From: Lysobacterales bacterium
Lineage (GTDB): Bacteria; Pseudomonadota; Gammaproteobacteria; Xanthomonadales; Xanthomonadaceae
DNA length: 64,000 nt
Direction: 5' to 3'
NCBI GenBank assembly: GCA_019510125.1
Contig: JAEKKX010000006.1
Span: 310,001 to 374,000, forward strand
Both the position numbers and the translations under genes were made by a program. The notes beneath the pieces were generated by a model. That model did no database searches. It saw only the letters and a list, made by a program, of their open reading frames with translations, and was not told the DNA's origin. Positions within the stretch are counted from its first letter, which is position 1, and each line of letters begins with the position of its first letter. Of the stretch, positions 28,464 to 39,422 are shown in pieces.

Positions 28464-28599
28464 GGGCAGGGGCGGCATTCTATCGCTATCTCGCGATGGA
28501 ACGATGAATCGGGCCGGCAGCATGACCTGTGGCGCATGGCGGGCCGCCGGGCCGGGGCGACCATGGGGGTCTTCACGTCGATTCCGGGGAGCCGCCGCC

Positions 28600-31140
28600 A
28601 TGTCCATCCGTTCCGCCCTTCCGCGCCGCCTGGCCCTGCCGGTGCTGCTCGCCGCCGCGTTGGCCGTGCCGGCAGTGCCGGCAGTGCACGCCCAGTCCGC
28701 CGCGCCCGCCGCGCCCGCGCCTGCCCGCGCCGACGGCGGCTACCGCGAGCCCGTCCCCGAGCTCAAGGCCATCGTCGACGCGCCGCGGCCGCCGCAGCTC
28801 TCGCTCAGCCCGCGCCGCGACCTGATCGCGCTGCAGCAGGTGCCGCCGCTGCCGTCGATCGCGCTGGTGGCGCAGCCGGAGCTGCGCCTGGCCGGCATGC
28901 GCATCAACCCGCGGACCTACGCGCCCAGCCGGTTTTCGTTCGTCACCGACCTGTGGCTGATGGCGGCCGACAGCGGCCGCGAGATCCGCATCGACGGCCT
29001 GCCGCAGCCGCTGTCGCTGGCCTCGGTGTCGTGGTCGCCGGACCAGAAGTACATCGCCCTCAACCAGCAGGATCCCTATTCCGGCGCGAACACGCTGTGG
29101 CTGGTCGATGTCGCCGCGCACCGCGCGCGCAAACTGCTGGACCGTTCGCTGAACACCGTGCGCGGCGACCTGCGCTGGATGCCCGACAGCCGGCGCCTGC
29201 TGGTGAACCTGCGCGTGGGCCAGGGCGGCCCGCCGCCCGAGGCGGTGGTGCCGACCGGGCCGGCCCTGCAGGAAACCCGCGGCAAGGGCGCGGTGCGGCA
29301 GATCCGCACCTACCAGGACATGCTGCGCGACGAGCACGACGCGCAGACCTTCGAGCACTATCTGCGCGTGCAGCCGGCGCTGGTGGACGTGGACGGCGGC
29401 GTGCGCGAGATCGGCGCGCCCGGCCTGTACGCCAGCCTGACGCCGTCGCCCGACGGCCGCCACCTGCTGTCGGAGAAGATCGAACGGCCGTTCTCCTACG
29501 TCGTGCCGTGGTCGTACTTCCCGCGCCGGATCGAGGTCCTCGACCTCGACGGCAAGCCCGAGCACACCGTCGCCACGCTGCCGCTGTTCGAGGGGTTGCC
29601 CAGCGGCAACGACGCCGTGCCCACCGGCGTGCGCGACATCGACTGGCGCAGCGACGCCCCGGCGACGCTGGTCTGGACCGAGGCCCGCGACGGCGGCGAT
29701 CCGGCGAAGCCGGCCGATATCCGCGACGAAGTGCTGATGCAGGCCGCGCCGTTCGATGCGCCGCCGGTGTCGCTGGCCAAGGTCGGCAGCCGGGTCGCCA
29801 GCATCGCCTGGGGTCGCGGCGACGTGGCGCTGCTCAGCGAGTTCTGGTGGAAGACGCGCAAGGTCAAGACCTGGCGGCTGGCGCCGGACGCGCCGGCGAC
29901 CGCGCCGGCGCTGCTGTTCGAGGGCTCCAGCGAGGATCGCTATGCCGATCCCGGCACGCCGGTGGCCGAGCGCGACGCCAACGGCTTCCCGCGCCTGCGC
30001 TTCTCGTCCGACGGCAAGAGCCTGTACCTGATCGGCGACGGCGCCTCGCCCGAGGGCGACCGTCCGTTCCTCGATCGCTGGAACCTCGCCGACAACACCA
30101 AGCAGCGGCTGTACCGCTCGGCCGCGCCGACCTACAGCGACGTGGTCGCGCTGCTCGACGACGACGCCAGGCGGGTGCTGATCACCCGCGAATCGCCGAC
30201 CGAGCCGGTGAACTTCTATCGCCTCGACCTCGCCGCGAAGGGCAAGCCGGTGGCGCTGACCCGGTTCACCCATCCCACGCCGCAGCTCCGCGACGTCAGG
30301 AAGGAGCAGATCCGCTACAAGCGCAAGGACGGGGTCGAACTCACCGCCAACCTCTACCTGCCGCCGGGCTTCAAGCCGGGCCGCGACAAGCCGCTGCCGA
30401 TGCTGATGTGGGCCTACCCGGCGGAGTTCAAATCCGCGGAGGCGGCGTCGCAGGTCACCGGTTCGCCCTACCGGTTCAACGCGATCAGCTACTGGGGGCC
30501 GCTGCCGTTCCTGGCGCGCGGCTACGCCGTGCTCGACAACCCGTCGATGCCGATCGTCGGCGAAGGCGACAAGGAACCGAACGACACCTACCTGCCGCAG
30601 TTGATCGCCGACGCCGAGGCCGCGGTCGACGAGGTCGTGCGCCGCGGGGTGGCCGACCGCGACCGGATCGCGATCGGCGGGCATTCCTACGGCGCGTTCA
30701 TGACCGCCAACCTGCTCGCGCACACCCGCCTGTTCAAGGCCGGCATCGCCCGCAGCGGCGCCTACAACCGCACGCTGACGCCGTTCGGCTTCCAGTCCGA
30801 GGAGCGCAACTACTGGGATGCGCGCGAGACCTACCAGACGATGTCGCCGTTCAACTACGCCGGCGACATCAAGGACGCGCTGCTGATGATCCACGGCGAG
30901 GACGACAACAACAGCGGCACCTTCCCGATCCAGAGCGAGCGCATGTTCGCCGCGATCAAGGGCCTGGGCGGCACCGCGCGACTGGTGATGCTGCCGAAGG
31001 AGTCGCACGGCTACCGCGCCCGCGAGTCGATCCTGCACATGCTGGCCGAGAGCGATGCCTGGCTGGACGAATTCGTGAAGCACGCGAAGCCGGCCGCGCC
31101 TGCGGCCGCGGCCCCGGCGAAGGACGCCGCGACGCCCTGA
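28600..31140 (+). CDS. Exported S9-family (prolyl oligopeptidase fold) serine peptidase
   Basis: The 846-residue precursor has an Ala-rich signal peptide ([22 protein letters not shown]) and a beta-propeller region up to about residue 580. A C-terminal alpha/beta-hydrolase domain follows. The nucleophile sits in [17 protein letters not shown], the Asp in [13 protein letters not shown] and the His in [13 protein letters not shown], a complete catalytic triad. Its length and N-terminal pattern ([13 protein letters not shown]) match the glutamyl-endopeptidase-like S9 peptidases of Xanthomonadaceae. The start has a GGGGAG site. The C-terminus is an Ala/Pro tail. Substrates are unknown; relatives degrade peptides in the periplasm. 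Confidence 0.88.
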   Translation: MSIRSALPRRLALPVLLAAALAVPAVPAVHAQSAAPAAPAPARADGGYREPVPELKAIVDAPRPPQLSLSPRRDLIALQQVPPLPSIALVAQPELRLAGMRINPRTYAPSRFSFVTDLWLMAADSGREIRIDGLPQPLSLASVSWSPDQKYIALNQQDPYSGANTLWLVDVAAHRARKLLDRSLNTVRGDLRWMPDSRRLLVNLRVGQGGPPPEAVVPTGPALQETRGKGAVRQIRTYQDMLRDEHDAQTFEHYLRVQPALVDVDGGVREIGAPGLYASLTPSPDGRHLLSEKIERPFSYVVPWSYFPRRIEVLDLDGKPEHTVATLPLFEGLPSGNDAVPTGVRDIDWRSDAPATLVWTEARDGGDPAKPADIRDEVLMQAAPFDAPPVSLAKVGSRVASIAWGRGDVALLSEFWWKTRKVKTWRLAPDAPATAPALLFEGSSEDRYADPGTPVAERDANGFPRLRFSSDGKSLYLIGDGASPEGDRPFLDRWNLADNTKQRLYRSAAPTYSDVVALLDDDARRVLITRESPTEPVNFYRLDLAAKGKPVALTRFTHPTPQLRDVRKEQIRYKRKDGVELTANLYLPPGFKPGRDKPLPMLMWAYPAEFKSAEAASQVTGSPYRFNAISYWGPLPFLARGYAVLDNPSMPIVGEGDKEPNDTYLPQLIADAEAAVDEVVRRGVADRDRIAIGGHSYGAFMTANLLAHTRLFKAGIARSGAYNRTLTPFGFQSEERNYWDARETYQTMSPFNYAGDIKDALLMIHGEDDNNSGTFPIQSERMFAAIKGLGGTARLVMLPKESHGYRARESILHMLAESDAWLDEFVKHAKPAAPAAAAPAKDAATP

Positions 31141-31146
31141 ACGGCG

Positions 31147-31195
31147 GCGTCCGCGCGTCGCGATCGGCGATGTCGATCGCGACGCGTGCGGACGC
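31147..31195 (+). terminator. Long hairpin after the S9 peptidase gene
   Basis: An almost perfect 19-21-base inverted repeat begins 6 bases after the stop. The arms are GCGTCCGCGCGTCGCGATC and its complement with a 2-base bulge, and the loop has 9 bases. No T-run follows. The remaining 200 bases to 31399 are rich in CGATCG/GCGC words and hold nothing else recognisable. Confidence 0.55.
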
Positions 31196-31399
31196 ATCGA
31201 AGCGCGCGTCGACGCGCCGCATCGCGCATGCGATCGATCGTGCGCGCGATCTTCATTGACGACATCTTTCCCCCGTGCGCGCTCGCCGCCGCCGCTTCGG
31301 TTCGCGCGTCGAACATGGCTTGACGGACGATGGCGCAAGCGGTATCTGTCGCGCGGACACGCCGCAATCACGCCACCTCGAGGACGCACAGGGCAGGGC

Positions 31400-32709
31400 A
31401 TGCGCAAGGAGTCGCCACCAGGACGCGTGGACCCGAACGCGCAGGCCGATCCGGAAGCGGCCGCCGCCCCTGCGCCCGGCCGCGATGCCGGGCTCTACGC
31501 CCGCATCATCGCGGCCCAGAACGAGATCGTGCTGCTGGCGCACGACCCCAACCAGGTGGTCGATGCGGTCATCCGCCGCGCGTGCGAACTCACCCGGTCC
31601 GCCGGTGCGGTCGTCGAGATCTTGGACGACGACCATTTCGTGTACTGGGTCGCGAACGGTTCCGCCGCCGCGCAGGTCGGCATGCGCGTGGCGGCGAAGG
31701 ACAGCCTGTCGGGGCTGTGCGTCGCGCGCAACGAAGTGCTGCGCTGCGACGACTCCGAGCGCGACCCGCGGGTGAACCGCGAGGCCTGCCGGCGGGTCGG
31801 CCTGCGTTCGATGCTGGTCACGCCGCTGGTGTACGAGGACAAGCCGTTCGGCGTGCTCAAGGTGCTGTCGCCGTATCCGCGCGCCTACCGCGCGCCGGAC
31901 GTCCGCACCATGCGGATGATGGCGGCGCTGGTCGGCGCGGCGCTCGGCCATGCGCTCGGGTATTCCGACCTGCTCAGCGAATATCGCGGCCACCTCGCGG
32001 CCGAGCACGAGGCCGCGCAGGTGAAATCCGATCTCGCCGGACGCATCCGGACGCTGATCCGCGATCATGCGCTGGCCATCGTCTACCAGCCGATCGTGTC
32101 GCTGTCGGACGGCCACGTGCTGGCGTACGAGGCGCTGTCGCGGTTTCCCGCGGGCACGCCGACGCCGGACGTGTGGTTCGTGCAGGCGGCGGAGGTCGGC
32201 CTGGGCCTGGCGCTGGAGCTGGAGGCGGCGCGCGCCGCGCTGAGCCGGCTGGACGACATCCCGCACCCGTGCCGGCTGTCGATCAACGCGTCGCCGGACA
32301 CCATCGTGTCCGACGCGTTCCGCGCGCTGCTCGCCGCGCACGACACGGCCCGGGTGATCGTGGAGATCACCGAGCACACCACGGTGGCCGACTACGAGCG
32401 CCTGTGCGCCGTCCTGCGCGATCTGCAGGCGCGCGGCGTGATGGTCGCCATCGACGACGCCGGCGCCGGCTTCGCGTCGCTGCGGCACATCCTCTACGTG
32501 TCGCCGGACATCATCAAGCTCGACATCTCGCTGACCTGGTGTCGGCGATCCGGACCTTCGCCAGCGGCACCAACGCGACCGTCGTCGTCGAAGGCGTGGA
32601 GACCGAGCGCGAGTCGAGGACGCTGGCCCGGCTCGGCATCGAGTACGGCCAGGGCTACCACCTCGGCCGGCCGGCGCCGCTGGACGCCATCCCGGTGCCG
32701 GCGATCTGA
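31400..32709 (+). pseudogene. GAF-EAL cyclic-di-GMP phosphodiesterase gene broken by a frameshifting deletion
   Basis: From the ATG at 31400 the frame encodes a GAF domain (about residues 25-185) and most of an EAL domain. The EAL motif is AYEALSRF, and metal/substrate residues lie in LSINAS, VEITEHTTV and AIDDAGAGFASL. After IIKLDISLT (near 32536) the frame runs into unrelated sequence. The EAL domain resumes in another frame as DLVSAIRTFASGTNATVVVE to the stop at 32709. About 13-15 residues normally between these blocks are missing. A deletion between short GACC repeats would explain both the loss and the frame change. Unless this is an assembly error, the enzyme should be inactive. Confidence 0.8.
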
Positions 32710-32758
32710 GGGTCGCCGGCGCGGCGGCCGATGCCGAACCGCCCGGATCCCAGCCCGC

Positions 32759-34702
32759 TCAGATCTCCACCGGCGTGCCCAGTTCCACCAGTCGCGTGCT
32801 GGGGATGCGGAAGAACTCGTTGGCCGGCGCCGCGTTGCGGTGCAGGAACGCGAACAGGCGGTCGCGCCACTGCGGCATGCCGCGATTCGGCGGCGCGAGC
32901 ACGCTCTCGCGGCTGGCGAAGAACGTGGTGTCCATCGGATCGAACACCGGGCCGTCGCGATCGCCGGAGCGCATCAGCGCCAGCGGCACGTCGGGCGACT
33001 CCATGAAGCCCACCCGCACGGTCGCGCGCAGGAAATCGTCGTCGAGCCGTTCGAACGCCAGCCGCGCGTGCGCCGGCGCGACCGGCACCGGCAGCGTTTC
33101 CACGGTCAGCAGCAGGTTGCGCGCATGCAGCACCTTGTTGTGCTTGAGATTGTGCAGCAGCGCCTTGGGAACGATGTCCGGCGTGCCGGTGAGGAAGACC
33201 GCCGTCCCCGGCACCCGCAGCGGCGGCGACAGCCGCAGGCCGGGCAGGAAATCCGCCAGCGGCACGCCGTCCTTGTGCAGTTCGGCGTGCAGGATCGCGC
33301 GCCCGCGCGCCCAGGTGCGCATGACCGCGAACATCGCCACCGCCATCGCGATCGGGAACCACGCGCCGTCCTTGAACTTCGCGAGGTTCGCGGCGAGGAA
33401 GGCGACGTCGACCAGCACGAAGGCCGCGGCCAGCGGCCAGAACAGCCAACCGGGGATGCGGCGGCGGGTGCGCAGCAGCACGATCAGCAGCAGGCTGGTG
33501 ATCAGCATCGTGCCGGTGACCGAGACCCCGTAGGCGGTCGCCAGCGAGGTCGAATCGCCGAAGCCGAGCACGGTCGCGATCACCGCCGCCATCAGCAGCC
33601 AGTTCACGCCGGGCACGTAGATCTGGCCGGCGGTCTGGCGCGAGGTGTGGCGCACGCCCATCCGCGGCAGGTAGCCCAGCAGCATCGCCTGGCGCGCGGC
33701 CGAGTACGCGCCGCTGATCACCGCCTGCGAGGCGATCACCGTGGCCGCGGTCGCCAGGCCGATCATCGGATACAGCGCCCACGACGGCACGCCGAGGTAG
33801 AACGGGTTTTCCACCGCCGCCGGATCGCGCAGCAGCAGCGCGCCCTGGCCGAAGTAGTTGAGGGTCAGCGCCGGCAGCACGATGACGTTCCAGGCGACCT
33901 GGATGGGCCTGCGCCCGAAATGGCCCATGTCGGCGTACAGGGTCTCGCCGCCGGTGACCGCCAGCACCACCGCGCCGAGGATCAGCAGCCCGTGCCAGCC
34001 GTGGTCGGCGAAGAAGCGCAGCCCCCAGCGCGGATCGAGCGCGCGCAGCACCTCGGGATTGGCGAGCAGGTTGTGGATGCCGATCGCCGCGAGCGCCGCG
34101 AACCACACCAGCACCACCGGCCCGAAGGCGCGGCCGACGACCGCCGTGCCGAAGCGCTGCAGCAGGAACAGCGCGACCAGCACGCCGATCGCGATCGGCA
34201 GGATCCACGGCCCCAGTCCCGGCGCCGCGACGCCGAGTCCTTCGACCGCCGACAGCACCGAGATCGCCGGGGTCAGCACGCCGTCGCCGAAGAACAGCGC
34301 CACCCCGAACACGCCGAGCAGGCCGACGACGTAGGCGCCGCGCGAGCCGGGGACCAGTCCGCGCCCGACCAGTGCGGTGAGCGCCATGATCCCGCCTTCG
34401 CCCTCGTTGTCGGCGCGCATGATCACGGTCACGTACTTGACGGTGATCACCACCACCAGCGACCAGAAGATCAGCGACAGGATGCCGAGCACGCTCGGTG
34501 CGTCGGGCGCCAGCCCGTAGTGCGGAGAGAAGGCTTCCTTGACGGTGTACAGCGGACTGGTGCCGATGTCGCCGTAGACGATGCCGATGGCGCCGAGCAT
34601 CAGCGCGCCGAAGCGCGCGCGCGGCTCGGCGGGATGTGCGGGATGGGCCTTGGCATGGCGCGCGGCGTCGGCCGTGGCGGGAGAAGCGGGGAACGCGTTC
34701 AT
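32759..34702 (-). CDS. kup: Potassium uptake protein Kup
   Basis: This 647-residue K+/H+ symporter has twelve membrane helices and a soluble tail of about 190 residues. Family marks are the first helix [63 protein letters not shown] and the tail sequence [10 protein letters not shown]. It is the constitutive low-affinity system in E. coli. Here it stands divergent from a KdpD/KdpE-type pair, with no kdpFABC in view. Its start at 34702 is followed by an Ala/His-rich N-terminus before helix 1. Confidence 0.95.
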   Translation of the reverse strand: MNAFPASPATADAARHAKAHPAHPAEPRARFGALMLGAIGIVYGDIGTSPLYTVKEAFSPHYGLAPDAPSVLGILSLIFWSLVVVITVKYVTVIMRADNEGEGGIMALTALVGRGLVPGSRGAYVVGLLGVFGVALFFGDGVLTPAISVLSAVEGLGVAAPGLGPWILPIAIGVLVALFLLQRFGTAVVGRAFGPVVLVWFAALAAIGIHNLLANPEVLRALDPRWGLRFFADHGWHGLLILGAVVLAVTGGETLYADMGHFGRRPIQVAWNVIVLPALTLNYFGQGALLLRDPAAVENPFYLGVPSWALYPMIGLATAATVIASQAVISGAYSAARQAMLLGYLPRMGVRHTSRQTAGQIYVPGVNWLLMAAVIATVLGFGDSTSLATAYGVSVTGTMLITSLLLIVLLRTRRRIPGWLFWPLAAAFVLVDVAFLAANLAKFKDGAWFPIAMAVAMFAVMRTWARGRAILHAELHKDGVPLADFLPGLRLSPPLRVPGTAVFLTGTPDIVPKALLHNLKHNKVLHARNLLLTVETLPVPVAPAHARLAFERLDDDFLRATVRVGFMESPDVPLALMRSGDRDGPVFDPMDTTFFASRESVLAPPNRGMPQWRDRLFAFLHRNAAPANEFFRIPSTRLVELGTPVEI

Positions 34703-34784
34703 GGTGCGGATCGCAGGCGGCGAGGGAGGCGGCAGTCTCCCGCCGGCGGCCGTAAAGCCGGAAGACCGCGCGCCCGTCCCGCGC

Positions 34785-34804
34785 GTAAATTCGACGTAAA
34801 TTCG
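34785..34804. promoter_or_regulatory. Tandem 11-base direct repeat between kup and kdpDE, possible KdpE operator
   Basis: GTAAATTCG occurs at 34785-34793 and again at 34796-34804, exactly 11 bases apart, the spacing that OmpR/KdpE-type regulators use for tandem dimers. It is the only AT-rich patch in the 190-base divergent region. A related CGTAAAG lies about 34 bases upstream. Confidence 0.5.
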
Positions 34805-34892
34805 GCGCCGCGCGAAGGCCGCGCCATGCCCCGTCGGCGACGGTTCCGGCACAATGCCGGCGAGCGCCTTCCGGCGCCTCCGGAACGCGCCG

Positions 34893-36341
34893 ATGACCGA
34901 ACCGGTCCGCCACCTCGAATACCGCCAGCGCTTCGACCGGGCCGCCGGGCTGCTGCTCGCGGTCGGCGCGTCGCTGGCGGCGGTCGGCATCGCGGCGGTG
35001 GCCGAACGCTGGCTCGGCCTGGCCGACCTGTCGCTGGTGTTCATGCTGGCGGTGCTGCTGGTCGCCTCGCGCACGCGCACCGGGCCCGCGCTCGCGACCG
35101 CGGTGCTGTGCTTCCTCGCCTACAACTTCTTCTTCATCGCGCCGCGCTACACGTTCTACATCGACGCGCGCCACGGCATCGTCACCGTGTCGCTGTTCCT
35201 CGCCGCCGCGCTGCTGGCCGGCGGCCTGGCGTCGCGGCTGGCGATGCAGGTGGATGCGCTCGAACGCGCCCGTCGCCACGCCGAAGCGCGCGAGGCGCTG
35301 GTGCGCCGGCTGTCGTCGGCCGAGGACGACGCGACCGTGCTGCGGATCGCGACCGACGTGTTCCGCGACGTGCTCGACGCCGACCTGTGGCTGCGTGCGG
35401 ACGTCGCGACCGCGCGCGACGGCGTCGACGAACAGGGCTGGTGGTTCCTGCCGCTGGGCGCGGGCGAGGAGCGGCTCGGCACCCTCGGGCTGAAGTTCCC
35501 CGGTTACCTCGACCGGGTCGAGGACGGCCCGCGGCGACTGGCGCGGGCGCTGGCCGACGACGTCGCCGGCGCGCTGCGCCGGCTGCGGCTGCAGCATGCG
35601 CTCGACGATGCCCGGCTCGCGCACGAGCGCGAGCGCCTGCGCGCGGCGCTGCTGTCGTCGGTGTCGCACGACCTGCGCTCGCCGCTGGCGGCGATCCTCG
35701 GCGCCGCCGGCGCGCTGGAGAGCTATGGCGAGCGCCTGCCCGCCGACGAGCGCGGCGCGCTGCTGGAAACCGTGCGCCAGGAGGGCGAACGGCTCGACCG
35801 CTACATCCAGAACCTGCTCGACATGACCCGCATCGACCACGGCGCGCTGTCGCCGGTGCGCGAGTGGATCGGCGTCGACGAACTGGTCGGCGCCGCCGCC
35901 GCGCGCCTGCGCCGCTACCGGCCCGACGCGCTGTTCGCGAGCGACCTGGGCGCCGCGCCGGCGCTGATCCGGGTGCATCCGGCGCTGTTCGAGCAGGCGC
36001 TGCTCAACCTGCTCGACAACGCGGCGAAGTTCTCGCCGCCGGGCCGGCCGGTGCGGGTGCGCGCCGGTCGCGACGCCGCCGGCGCGACCTGGCTCGACGT
36101 GATCGACGCCGGCCCGGGCATCCCCGCGGCCGAGCGCGCGCACGTGTTCGACCCGTTCCATACCGCCGAGCGCGGCGACCGCGGCCGCGACGGTGTCGGC
36201 CTCGGCCTGGCGATCGCGCGCGGCATCGTCGAGGCCCACGGTGGCCGCCTCGAAGCGCTCGACGGCGACGACGGCGTCGGCGCGCGGCTGCGGATCGTGC
36301 TGCCGGCGGACGCGCCGCCGGAAGCGGAGGACGACGCATGA
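34893..36341 (+). CDS. Shortened KdpD-like sensor histidine kinase
   Basis: The product is a 482-residue membrane kinase that aligns with the C-terminal half of KdpD only. It has the four-helix DUF4118 segment ([35 protein letters not shown]), a GAF-like region of about 130 residues, and the kinase core with phospho-His in [17 protein letters not shown]-box [17 protein letters not shown] and G-box [13 protein letters not shown]. The usual N-terminal KdpD nucleotide-binding domain and USP domain (about 390 residues) are absent, so cytosolic ligand sensing must differ. It overlaps kdpE by four bases. Confidence 0.88.
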   Translation: MTEPVRHLEYRQRFDRAAGLLLAVGASLAAVGIAAVAERWLGLADLSLVFMLAVLLVASRTRTGPALATAVLCFLAYNFFFIAPRYTFYIDARHGIVTVSLFLAAALLAGGLASRLAMQVDALERARRHAEAREALVRRLSSAEDDATVLRIATDVFRDVLDADLWLRADVATARDGVDEQGWWFLPLGAGEERLGTLGLKFPGYLDRVEDGPRRLARALADDVAGALRRLRLQHALDDARLAHERERLRAALLSSVSHDLRSPLAAILGAAGALESYGERLPADERGALLETVRQEGERLDRYIQNLLDMTRIDHGALSPVREWIGVDELVGAAAARLRRYRPDALFASDLGAAPALIRVHPALFEQALLNLLDNAAKFSPPGRPVRVRAGRDAAGATWLDVIDAGPGIPAAERAHVFDPFHTAERGDRGRDGVGLGLAIARGIVEAHGGRLEALDGDDGVGARLRIVLPADAPPEAEDDA

Positions 36342-37042
36342 CCACGCGCGCGGTCGCACCCGCCCGGGTGCTGGTGATCGACGACGAACCGCAGATCCGG
36401 CGGTTCCTCGACATCGGCCTGCGCGCGCAGGGCTACGCCGTGCGCCTGGCCGCGACCGCCGGCGAAGGCCTGCAGGCGCTCGCGCTGGAGGGCGCTGACC
36501 TGGTCGTGCTCGACATGGGCCTGCCCGATCGCGACGGCATGGACGCGCTGCGCGAACTGCGCACGTGGTCGGAGGTGCCCGTGATCGTGCTGACCGTGCG
36601 CGCCGACGAGCGCGACAAGGTCGCCGCGCTCGACGCCGGCGCCCACGACTACGTCACCAAGCCGTTCGGCGTGCAGGAGTTCATGGCCCGCGTGCGCGCC
36701 TGCCTGCGCGGCCGCACGAACGCGGCGGGCGGCGTCGCCGTCTACGACGACGGCCGGCTGCGGGTCGATCCGGCGCAGCGACTGGTGCTGCTGGACGGCG
36801 AGCCGGTCGCCCTCAGCCGCAAGGAATACGCGCTGCTGCTGGCGCTGGTGCGCCACCCCGGCAGCCTCGTCACCCAACCGCAACTGCTGCGCGAACTGTG
36901 GGGGCCGACCCACGAGGACGACACCCACTACCTGCGCATCCTGGTCGGCAAGCTGCGCCAGAAGCTCGGCGACGACGCCACCGCGCCGCGCTGGATCGCC
37001 ACCGAGCCGGGGGTCGGGCTGCGGTTCCTCGCCGGCGGCTGA
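36338..37042 (+). CDS. kdpE: OmpR-family response regulator KdpE
   Basis: This 234-residue regulator has a receiver domain (VLVIDDEPQIRRFLDIGL; phospho-Asp in LVVLDMGLPDRDG; Lys in YVTKPF) and a C-terminal winged helix (LSRKEYALLLALVRHPG, THYLRILVGKLRQKLGDD). DEPQIRRFL and the KLRQKLE-type end are typical of KdpE. In most bacteria KdpDE controls kdpFABC, which is not found here. The divergent kup gene is the obvious candidate target. It ends one base from the convergent HEAT-repeat gene. Confidence 0.9.
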   Translation: MTTRAVAPARVLVIDDEPQIRRFLDIGLRAQGYAVRLAATAGEGLQALALEGADLVVLDMGLPDRDGMDALRELRTWSEVPVIVLTVRADERDKVAALDAGAHDYVTKPFGVQEFMARVRACLRGRTNAAGGVAVYDDGRLRVDPAQRLVLLDGEPVALSRKEYALLLALVRHPGSLVTQPQLLRELWGPTHEDDTHYLRILVGKLRQKLGDDATAPRWIATEPGVGLRFLAGG

Positions 37043-37043
37043 G

Positions 37044-38531
37044 TCAGGCGACGCCGGTCTCGACGATCCAGCGGATCGTGCGCCAGTCCGCGTCGGGACG
37101 GCCCGCGGCGATCGCGTCGATCCGGGCGAGCAGCGCCGCGCGCCGCTCCGGCGACAGCGATGCATAGCGCCGGCCCGCATGCGCGGGCCAGTGGCGCAGC
37201 GCCTGCGCCACGTCGGCATCGTCGGGCCGCTGCGCGCCCAGGTCGAACAGCATGTCCAGCGATTGCCACGGGCCGAGATGCCAGGTGGCGTCCAGCAGCA
37301 GGCGCCGGGCGCGGACGTTCGCCGCGCGGCCGTAGGCCGCGACCAGGGTGTCGCGGGACAGCACGCCGGGCACGCCCTTGCCCAGGGTCAGGGCGAGCCG
37401 CACCACCTTGCCCTGCGGCGCGGCCAGCGCGTCGCGCAGCATCGGCAGGGCGTCGTCGATGCCGGCCCGCATCAGGCCGCGCAGGACGGCGCAGCGCAGG
37501 TCGCCCGAGGCATCGTCGAGCGACGGACGCAGGCGCGCGACGTCCTCCGCCTGCGCCTGTTCCGCGAGCCCGAGCACGGCGCCGCGCGGCGCGGGGCCGG
37601 CCGCCCGGTCGATTGCCTGGTCGATTGCCGCGCGCCAGACGCCGCGGGCGTCGATCCCCAGCGCGCGCGCCGCGAACGCCGCCACGCTGCGCACCGACGG
37701 ATGCGGGTCGAGCAGCGCTGCGCGCACGCGGTCGGCGAACACGGCGTCCGGGCGTTGCGCCCGCACCCGCATCGCCTGCGCCCGCACCGGCGCGAAGCGA
37801 CTGCGCTCCGCGCGCGCCAGCAGGGCGTCGTCGAAGGCGATGCCGGCCAGCCCCGGGAGATCGCGGATCGCCCACAGCGCGATCACCGGATCGCGGCCGG
37901 CCAGCGCCCACGCGGCGAGTTCGGTCGCGCGTTCGGGATCGGCCTGCGCGATCGTGCGGCAGGCGAACATCCGCACTTGGGGATGGGGATGGCCGAGCAG
38001 CGCCCAGCGTCGTTCGGCCTGCGCGGGCGCGAGCAGGGCCGGCGCCAGCAGCGTGCACCAGGCGCCGTCGCGGAAGCGTTCGCGGCGGGACAGCGCCAGC
38101 AGCAGGTCGATCCGCTCGAACGGCCAGCCGGCGTCGCGCTCGACGCGCTGGCGCAGCGCGTCCTCGGCGCAGGCGCGCACCGGCGCGACCCAGTCGTCGC
38201 AGCGGATCGCCGCCAGCGCGTCGGCCAGGCGGCCTTCGCGCGTCTGCGACAGGCGCAAGGCGCGCTCGCGCAGATGGCCGTCGGCATGGCAGCCGATGCA
38301 GAACAGTTGCGCGTCGGGTTCGCGTTCGCGCGGCGGCATCGACGGCGACCAGGCCGGGCCCGGCGGCGCCGGTCGCCACCACGCCCGGCGCAGGGCCTCG
38401 TCCAGCGCCAGCCACTGCCCGGGGGACAGCGCGTGCAGGGCGGCGGCGGCCACTTCCGGCGTGGTTTCGATCCGCAGCGCACGGCGCAGCGTGTCGGTCA
38501 GCGCTTCGCGCCAGTCGCGTGCGGAGCTCAT
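37044..38531 (-). CDS. HEAT-repeat protein of unknown function
   Basis: The 495-residue protein is mostly alpha-helical, with recurrent helix pairs of the HEAT/PBS type (HPHPQVRMFACRTIAQ, DPHPSVRSVAAFAARALG, ASGDLRCAVLRGLM). No signal peptide or membrane helix is seen. A CIGCH motif at residues 78-82 looks like a c-type haem site, but the protein is not predicted to be exported, so it may be chance or a metal site. It is followed (in transcription it is preceded) by the Anbu operon on the same strand, 20 bases away. It could be a scaffold for that system. Confidence 0.7.
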   Translation of the reverse strand: MSSARDWREALTDTLRRALRIETTPEVAAAALHALSPGQWLALDEALRRAWWRPAPPGPAWSPSMPPREREPDAQLFCIGCHADGHLRERALRLSQTREGRLADALAAIRCDDWVAPVRACAEDALRQRVERDAGWPFERIDLLLALSRRERFRDGAWCTLLAPALLAPAQAERRWALLGHPHPQVRMFACRTIAQADPERATELAAWALAGRDPVIALWAIRDLPGLAGIAFDDALLARAERSRFAPVRAQAMRVRAQRPDAVFADRVRAALLDPHPSVRSVAAFAARALGIDARGVWRAAIDQAIDRAAGPAPRGAVLGLAEQAQAEDVARLRPSLDDASGDLRCAVLRGLMRAGIDDALPMLRDALAAPQGKVVRLALTLGKGVPGVLSRDTLVAAYGRAANVRARRLLLDATWHLGPWQSLDMLFDLGAQRPDDADVAQALRHWPAHAGRRYASLSPERRAALLARIDAIAAGRPDADWRTIRWIVETGVA

Positions 38532-38551
38532 CGGTGCGCGCAGGGGCCGCG

Positions 38552-39295
38552 CTACAGCGGCGCATCCTCCAGCCACGCCGGGTCGGGCAGATCGCGCACG
38601 CCCTGGCGCAGGGTCTCGTTCCACTGCCGGCTGATCGATTGCAGGTACGGGTCGTGTTCGTCCAGGCGCTGGCGCAGGTCGGCGCTGAAACTGTCGCGGC
38701 GGTACAGCAGCAGGTCCAGCGGCGGGCCGACCGAGAGGTTGGAGCGCATCGTCGAGTCGAACGACACCAGCACGCACTTGCACGCTTCGGTCATCGCCGT
38801 CTGCGGGGTGATGACGCGATCGAGGATGGGCTTGCCGAACTTGCTCTCGCCGGTCTGGAAGTAGGGCATCTCCGGCGAGCTCTCGATGAAGTTGCCCTCG
38901 GAGTAGACCAGGAACAGCCGCGGCGCTTCGCCGCGCACCTGGCCGCCGACGATGAAGCTGCCGGTGGGATCGACCCCGCTGTCGCGCAGGTAGGCCTCGT
39001 CGCGCTGGCGGATCTCGCGCAGCGCGTCGCCGATCATCCGCGCGATGTCGAACATAGAGCCGACCGACGCCAGTGCGCCGGGGGCGCCGTCGCGGCCGCG
39101 CTGCTCCAGCAGGTTCAGCGCGTTCTGGGTCAGCGAGAGGTTGCCGGCGGACAGCGTCGCGAACAGGTACTGGCCTGCGGACGCGAAGATCCGCATCTTG
39201 CCGGTGCGGCGGACGTCGTCGACGCCGGCGTTGGTGCGCGAATCCGACGCGAGCACGAGGCCCTGGTCGAGATTCAGTCCGATGCAATAGGTCAT
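38552..39295 (-). CDS. Anbu-type proteasome-like peptidase
   Basis: This 247-residue protein belongs to the ancestral beta-subunit (Anbu) group of proteasome-like N-terminal nucleophile hydrolases. It starts MTYCIGLNLDQGLVLASDSR, which leaves Thr2 as nucleophile once Met is removed. The Asp in SDSRTNAG and Lys in RTGKMRIFA stand at the expected catalytic places. Further family sequence includes GGQVRGEAPRLFLVYSEGNF. Anbu is usually encoded with an alpha-E protein, a circularly permuted ATP-grasp and a transglutaminase; the first two are the next genes upstream. The biological substrate is not known. Confidence 0.93.
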   Translation of the reverse strand: MTYCIGLNLDQGLVLASDSRTNAGVDDVRRTGKMRIFASAGQYLFATLSAGNLSLTQNALNLLEQRGRDGAPGALASVGSMFDIARMIGDALREIRQRDEAYLRDSGVDPTGSFIVGGQVRGEAPRLFLVYSEGNFIESSPEMPYFQTGESKFGKPILDRVITPQTAMTEACKCVLVSFDSTMRSNLSVGPPLDLLLYRRDSFSADLRQRLDEHDPYLQSISRQWNETLRQGVRDLPDPAWLEDAPL

Positions 39296-39422
39296 GGAAA
39301 CGGCAGGGCGCGGAGACGCCGCACATTCTGCCCGCTTCCGCGCCGCAGCGGGTAGCGCGGCGTCGTCCGGCGGTTCGCGCCGCGGATCGCGGGCGCGACC
39401 ACGGCGGCGTGCGCGACGACGA

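Noticed and set aside
31141-31399. Promoter of the EAL gene at TTGAC (31256)
   Set aside because: No -10 hexamer lies at suitable spacing in the following GC-rich sequence.
31256-37042. A single open frame of more than 1900 codons on the plus strand
   Set aside because: It begins in the GAF-EAL gene, runs antisense through kup and ends in kdpE. Its middle has no protein-like composition. It arises because GC-rich codons leave few stop codons in other frames.
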